From the NCBI RefSeq assembly GCF_002803845.1, contig NZ_CP024985.1, positions 3,162,001 through 3,226,000 on the forward strand: a stretch of DNA of 64,000 bases. The letters are read 5' to 3'. The notes under the pieces are model-generated. The model searched no databases, was not told where the DNA came from, and saw nothing but the letters and a program-made list of their open reading frames with translations. Below are positions 61,598 to 64,000 of the stretch, piece by piece. Within the stretch, counting starts at the first letter, position 1. Every line of letters starts with the position of its first letter. Source of the DNA: Streptomyces lavendulae subsp. lavendulae (GTDB lineage: Bacteria; Actinomycetota; Actinomycetes; Streptomycetales; Streptomycetaceae). A program made the position numbers and the translations under genes.

Positions 61598-63007
61598 TCA
61601 GGCGGTCGCGGGCTTCCAGTGCTCGGCGAGGTCGCCCCACAGGTAGGCGGTGGTCTCCACGCCCTTGAGGAGGAGGTCGAGCTCGACCTTCTCGTTCGGG
61701 GAGTGCCAGCCGTCGGACGGCACGGAGATCCCGAGAAAGAGGACGGGGGCTTCCAGCACGTCCTGGAGGTCGGCCGCCGGGCCCGAGCCGCCCTCGCGGG
61801 TGAAGCGGACCCGCTGCCCGAAGGCGCGGCCCATGGCGCGGACCACGGACTGCAGCGCGGGGTGGTCCAGCGGGGTCAGGCAGGGCCGGGTGGGGGCGCC
61901 GAAGACGATGGAGTGCCGGATCCCGGCGGGCACACGGGCGGCGACCCAGTCCCGGACGGCTGCCTCGACCTCGTACGGCTCCTGCCCCGAGACCAGGCGG
62001 AACGAGAGCTTCAGGTGCGCCGAGGCGGGCACGATGGTCTTGCCGCCGGGGCCCTGGTAACCGCCGCCGATGCCGTTGACCTCGGCTGTCGGGCGGGCCC
62101 AGACGCGCTCCAGGGTGGAGTAGCCGGCCTCGCCCGCGGCCGCGTGGGACTTGGCCGTACGGAGCCACTCGGCCTCGTCGAAGGGCAGCTCGGCGATCAG
62201 CGCGCGCTCGGCGTCACTGAGCTCGGCGATGCCGTCGTAGAAGCCCGGGATCGTGACCCGGCCGTCCTCGTCGTGCAGGGCCGCGACGAGGCGGGCTGCG
62301 GCGGTGGCCGGATTGGGCACGGCACCGCCGAAGGCGCCCGAGTGGATGTCCTGGTCGGGGCCGTGGAAGTCGATCTCGCAGTCGGCGACGCCGCGCATGC
62401 CGGTGCAGACGGTGGGGGTGGTCTCGGACCACATGCCGGTGTCGGAGACGATCACGACGTCCGCGGCGAGGCGCTCGGCGCGCTCCTCGACGAGGGCGCG
62501 GAAGTTCGGGGAGCCGGACTCCTCCTCGCCCTCGATCAGCAGCTTGAGGTGCACCGCGGGGGCGGCGGCGCCGGTGGCGGCGAGGTGGGCGCGCACGCCG
62601 AGGGTGTGGAAGAAGACCTGGCCCTTGTCGTCGGCCGCGCCGCGGCCGTACATGCGGCCGTCGCGGACCACCGGCTCGAAGGGCTCGGTGTGCCAGCCGT
62701 CCGCGAGGGCGGCGGGCTGGACGTCGTGGTGGCCGTAGACGAGGACGGTCGGGGCCGACGGGTCCTCGCTGGGCCACTCCGCGAAGACCGCGGGCGCGCC
62801 GGGGGTCGGCCAGATCTCGGTGACCGGGAAGCCGGTCTCCTTGAGCTTCGCCGCGAGCCATTCAGCGCTGCGGCGCACGTCGCCCGCGTGCTCGGGCTGG
62901 GCCGAGACGGACGGGATGCGCAGCCACTCGGCGAGGTCGTCGAGGAAGGCCGTGCGGTGGGTGTCGATGTACGTGCGGACGACGCTGTCCGGCTGGGTTT
63001 CGCTCAT
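61598..63007 (-). CDS. M20-family dipeptidase
   Basis: The protein has 469 residues from ATG 63007. M20 metal-site motifs are LVYGHHDVQPA (residues about 90-100), MYGRGAADDKGQ, IEGEEESGSPNF and VSDTGMW. The C-terminal dimerisation and second His (GWHSPNEKVEL) are present. It hydrolyses dipeptides or related amides in the cytoplasm. It lies 10 bp after the helicase-nuclease gene on the same strand. Confidence 0.92.
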   Translation of the reverse strand: MSETQPDSVVRTYIDTHRTAFLDDLAEWLRIPSVSAQPEHAGDVRRSAEWLAAKLKETGFPVTEIWPTPGAPAVFAEWPSEDPSAPTVLVYGHHDVQPAALADGWHTEPFEPVVRDGRMYGRGAADDKGQVFFHTLGVRAHLAATGAAAPAVHLKLLIEGEEESGSPNFRALVEERAERLAADVVIVSDTGMWSETTPTVCTGMRGVADCEIDFHGPDQDIHSGAFGGAVPNPATAAARLVAALHDEDGRVTIPGFYDGIAELSDAERALIAELPFDEAEWLRTAKSHAAAGEAGYSTLERVWARPTAEVNGIGGGYQGPGGKTIVPASAHLKLSFRLVSGQEPYEVEAAVRDWVAARVPAGIRHSIVFGAPTRPCLTPLDHPALQSVVRAMGRAFGQRVRFTREGGSGPAADLQDVLEAPVLFLGISVPSDGWHSPNEKVELDLLLKGVETTAYLWGDLAEHWKPATA

Positions 63008-63017
63008 GGCCCCGAGC

Positions 63018-64000
63018 CTATCCGTCCGCCTGAGCGTCACCGTCCGTGCCCGTTTCGCCTTGGAGGATCCGCTCAAGACGGGCCCGTCCGGGCAGGTCAC
63101 GGGGGCGGATCACGCGGCCGCTGCGGACGTGGAGGAAGGCGGCGGAGACCCGGTCGAGGGGGGTGCCGGTGGCTTCCGCCCAGGCGAGGCGGTACACGGC
63201 GAGCTGGAGGGGGTCGGCCTGGGTGGTGCGGCCGGTCTTCCAGTCGACCACCTCGTACGAGCCGTCGGGGTTCTTGTACACGGCGTCGATCCGGCCGCGG
63301 ATCACCCGGCCGGCGAGCGTGAGCTGCACCGGGGCCTCCATCCGGTACGGGGTCCGCTCGGCGTACTCGCTGCGCTCGAAGGCGGCCTTGAGGGCGTCGA
63401 GGTCGGCCTCGTCGGCGACCTCCTGGTCGGAGCCGGGCAGTTCGGTGGCGGGGTCGAGGAGGTCGAGGAGCGGCAGGGGCAGCTCCTCGAAGCGGGACTC
63501 CACCCAGGCGTGGAAGCGGGTGCCCTGGCGGGCGGCCGGCTGCGGAGGCCTGGGCATGGGGCGGGCGAGATCGCGTACGAAGCCCTGCTCGTCGGCGGCG
63601 AGGCGCATGAGCTGGCTCGCGGAGAGGGCGGAGGGCAACTCGACCTCGCGCACGGCCGCCCGTGCGCGGCGGAGCTCGCCTTCGAGGGCGTCGAGATCAC
63701 GGTCCCAGGAGGCGATGGCGCGGGCCTCTTCGGGGGTCGGCGGGGCAGTGCCCCCTGGCTGCGACGGGCCGGCGGGGGCGCCCTCTGCCTCCGGCCGGTA
63801 CGGGCCGGCGGGGGCGCCGTGCCGGCGGGGTCCGGGCAGCCGGGCGGGATCCCCGGCGCGGGGCGCACCGACGGGCCGCGCGGCCTCCCCGGCCCACAGG
63901 TCATCGGCCTGCGCGGCCGCCCGGGACCGGAGGCCGCCGGGTTCACCGGGCCCGGCGGGCTCGGCCGGCGCGGCGGCCCAGGAAGCGTCGGCGGCGTCGG
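63018..64000 (-). CDS. adnB: AdnB-type helicase-nuclease, C-terminal part only
   Basis: The frame is open from the right edge to the stop at 63018, about 327 codons. It holds a Pro/Ala/Gly-rich region, TPEEARAIASWDRDLDALEGEL, then a PD-(D/E)XK nuclease domain: LSASQLMRLA, GTRFHAWVESRF, GRIDAVYKNPDGSYEVVDWKTGR (D, D and K catalytic set), and QADPLQLAVYRLAWAE. This is the C-terminus of UvrD-like helicase-nucleases such as AdnB, which resects double-strand breaks. Motor domains would lie outside the window. AdnB rather than AdnA is inferred from synteny. Confidence 0.85.
   Translation of the reverse strand, partial: DAADASWAAAPAEPAGPGEPGGLRSRAAAQADDLWAGEAARPVGAPRAGDPARLPGPRRHGAPAGPYRPEAEGAPAGPSQPGGTAPPTPEEARAIASWDRDLDALEGELRRARAAVREVELPSALSASQLMRLAADEQGFVRDLARPMPRPPQPAARQGTRFHAWVESRFEELPLPLLDLLDPATELPGSDQEVADEADLDALKAAFERSEYAERTPYRMEAPVQLTLAGRVIRGRIDAVYKNPDGSYEVVDWKTGRTTQADPLQLAVYRLAWAEATGTPLDRVSAAFLHVRSGRVIRPRDLPGRARLERILQGETGTDGDAQADG

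Overview
This 64 kb window is a stretch of Streptomyces chromosome: very high G+C with strongly GC-biased third positions, many GTG starts, translationally coupled genes with 1-4 bp overlaps, and a gene set known from the genus (dasRABCD, sigH, wblE, sigR-rsrA, catR, nrdAB, wblC). It is dense (about one gene per kb) and looks like conserved core rather than accessory DNA: there are no insertion sequences, phage genes, CRISPR arrays or rRNA operons. From memory, the order matches the S. coelicolor region running from the sigH locus down to adnAB, and parts also match the M. tuberculosis whiB1-pdtaS, sigH-rshA-yedK-aroA-rsgA and whiB7-uvrD2-mrx1-nudC neighbourhoods; no alignment was run.

Layout. 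1-4 kb: a UBP zinc-finger gene cut at the left edge, an anti-sigma/SigH pair, a lipid-kinase gene and wblE. 4-6.7 kb: a PdtaS-like sensor kinase, a long gap with an orphan DasR site, and a TetR gene divergent from an SDR gene. 7.6-14.5 kb: the chitobiose/N-acetylglucosamine locus (nagB, dasD, dasC, dasB, dasA, and dasR divergent from dasA), with three further DasR sites. 14.6-17.1 kb: cstA-ybdD pyruvate/peptide uptake. 17-22 kb: Uma2, GNAT, then nrdAB behind paired NrdR boxes and a cobalamin riboswitch. 22-27 kb: peptide deformylase, a TPR protein and two HD-domain membrane proteins. 27-28 kb: rsrA-sigR with a sigR autoregulatory promoter. 28-35 kb: hydrolase, yedK/HMCES, M50-type membrane protease, aroA, rsgA, Gdx/SugE exporter, TetR, hisN and a CBS-domain gene.

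35-40 kb: katA/catR, then two near-identical initiator tRNA-Met genes on either side of a Sel1-repeat gene. 40-49 kb: UPF0182, a PPA1309-family gene, a PDZ/Lon-type protease, moaE, an NAD-epimerase, a DUF2342 protein and a NUDIX hydrolase. 49-52.5 kb: three consecutive AIM24-type genes, one fused to TerD. 52.5-56 kb: a YgjP-like metallopeptidase, an orphan ThiF/E1-like protein and an ABC1 kinase. 56-64 kb: wblC with an attenuator leader and upstream ORF, uvrD2, mycoredoxin behind a SigR promoter, nudC, an M20 peptidase and the 3' end of an AdnB-type helicase-nuclease.

Several systems interlock. SigR/RsrA plausibly drives sigR itself and mycoredoxin in the thiol-stress response. CatR guards catalase. 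DasR links GlcNAc status to chitobiose uptake and GlcNAc-6-P catabolism. NrdR boxes and the B12 riboswitch both sit ahead of the oxygen-dependent ribonucleotide reductase. The least-understood content is the AIM24/TerD trio, the lone E1-like protein, the paired HD membrane proteins and the wblC leader.
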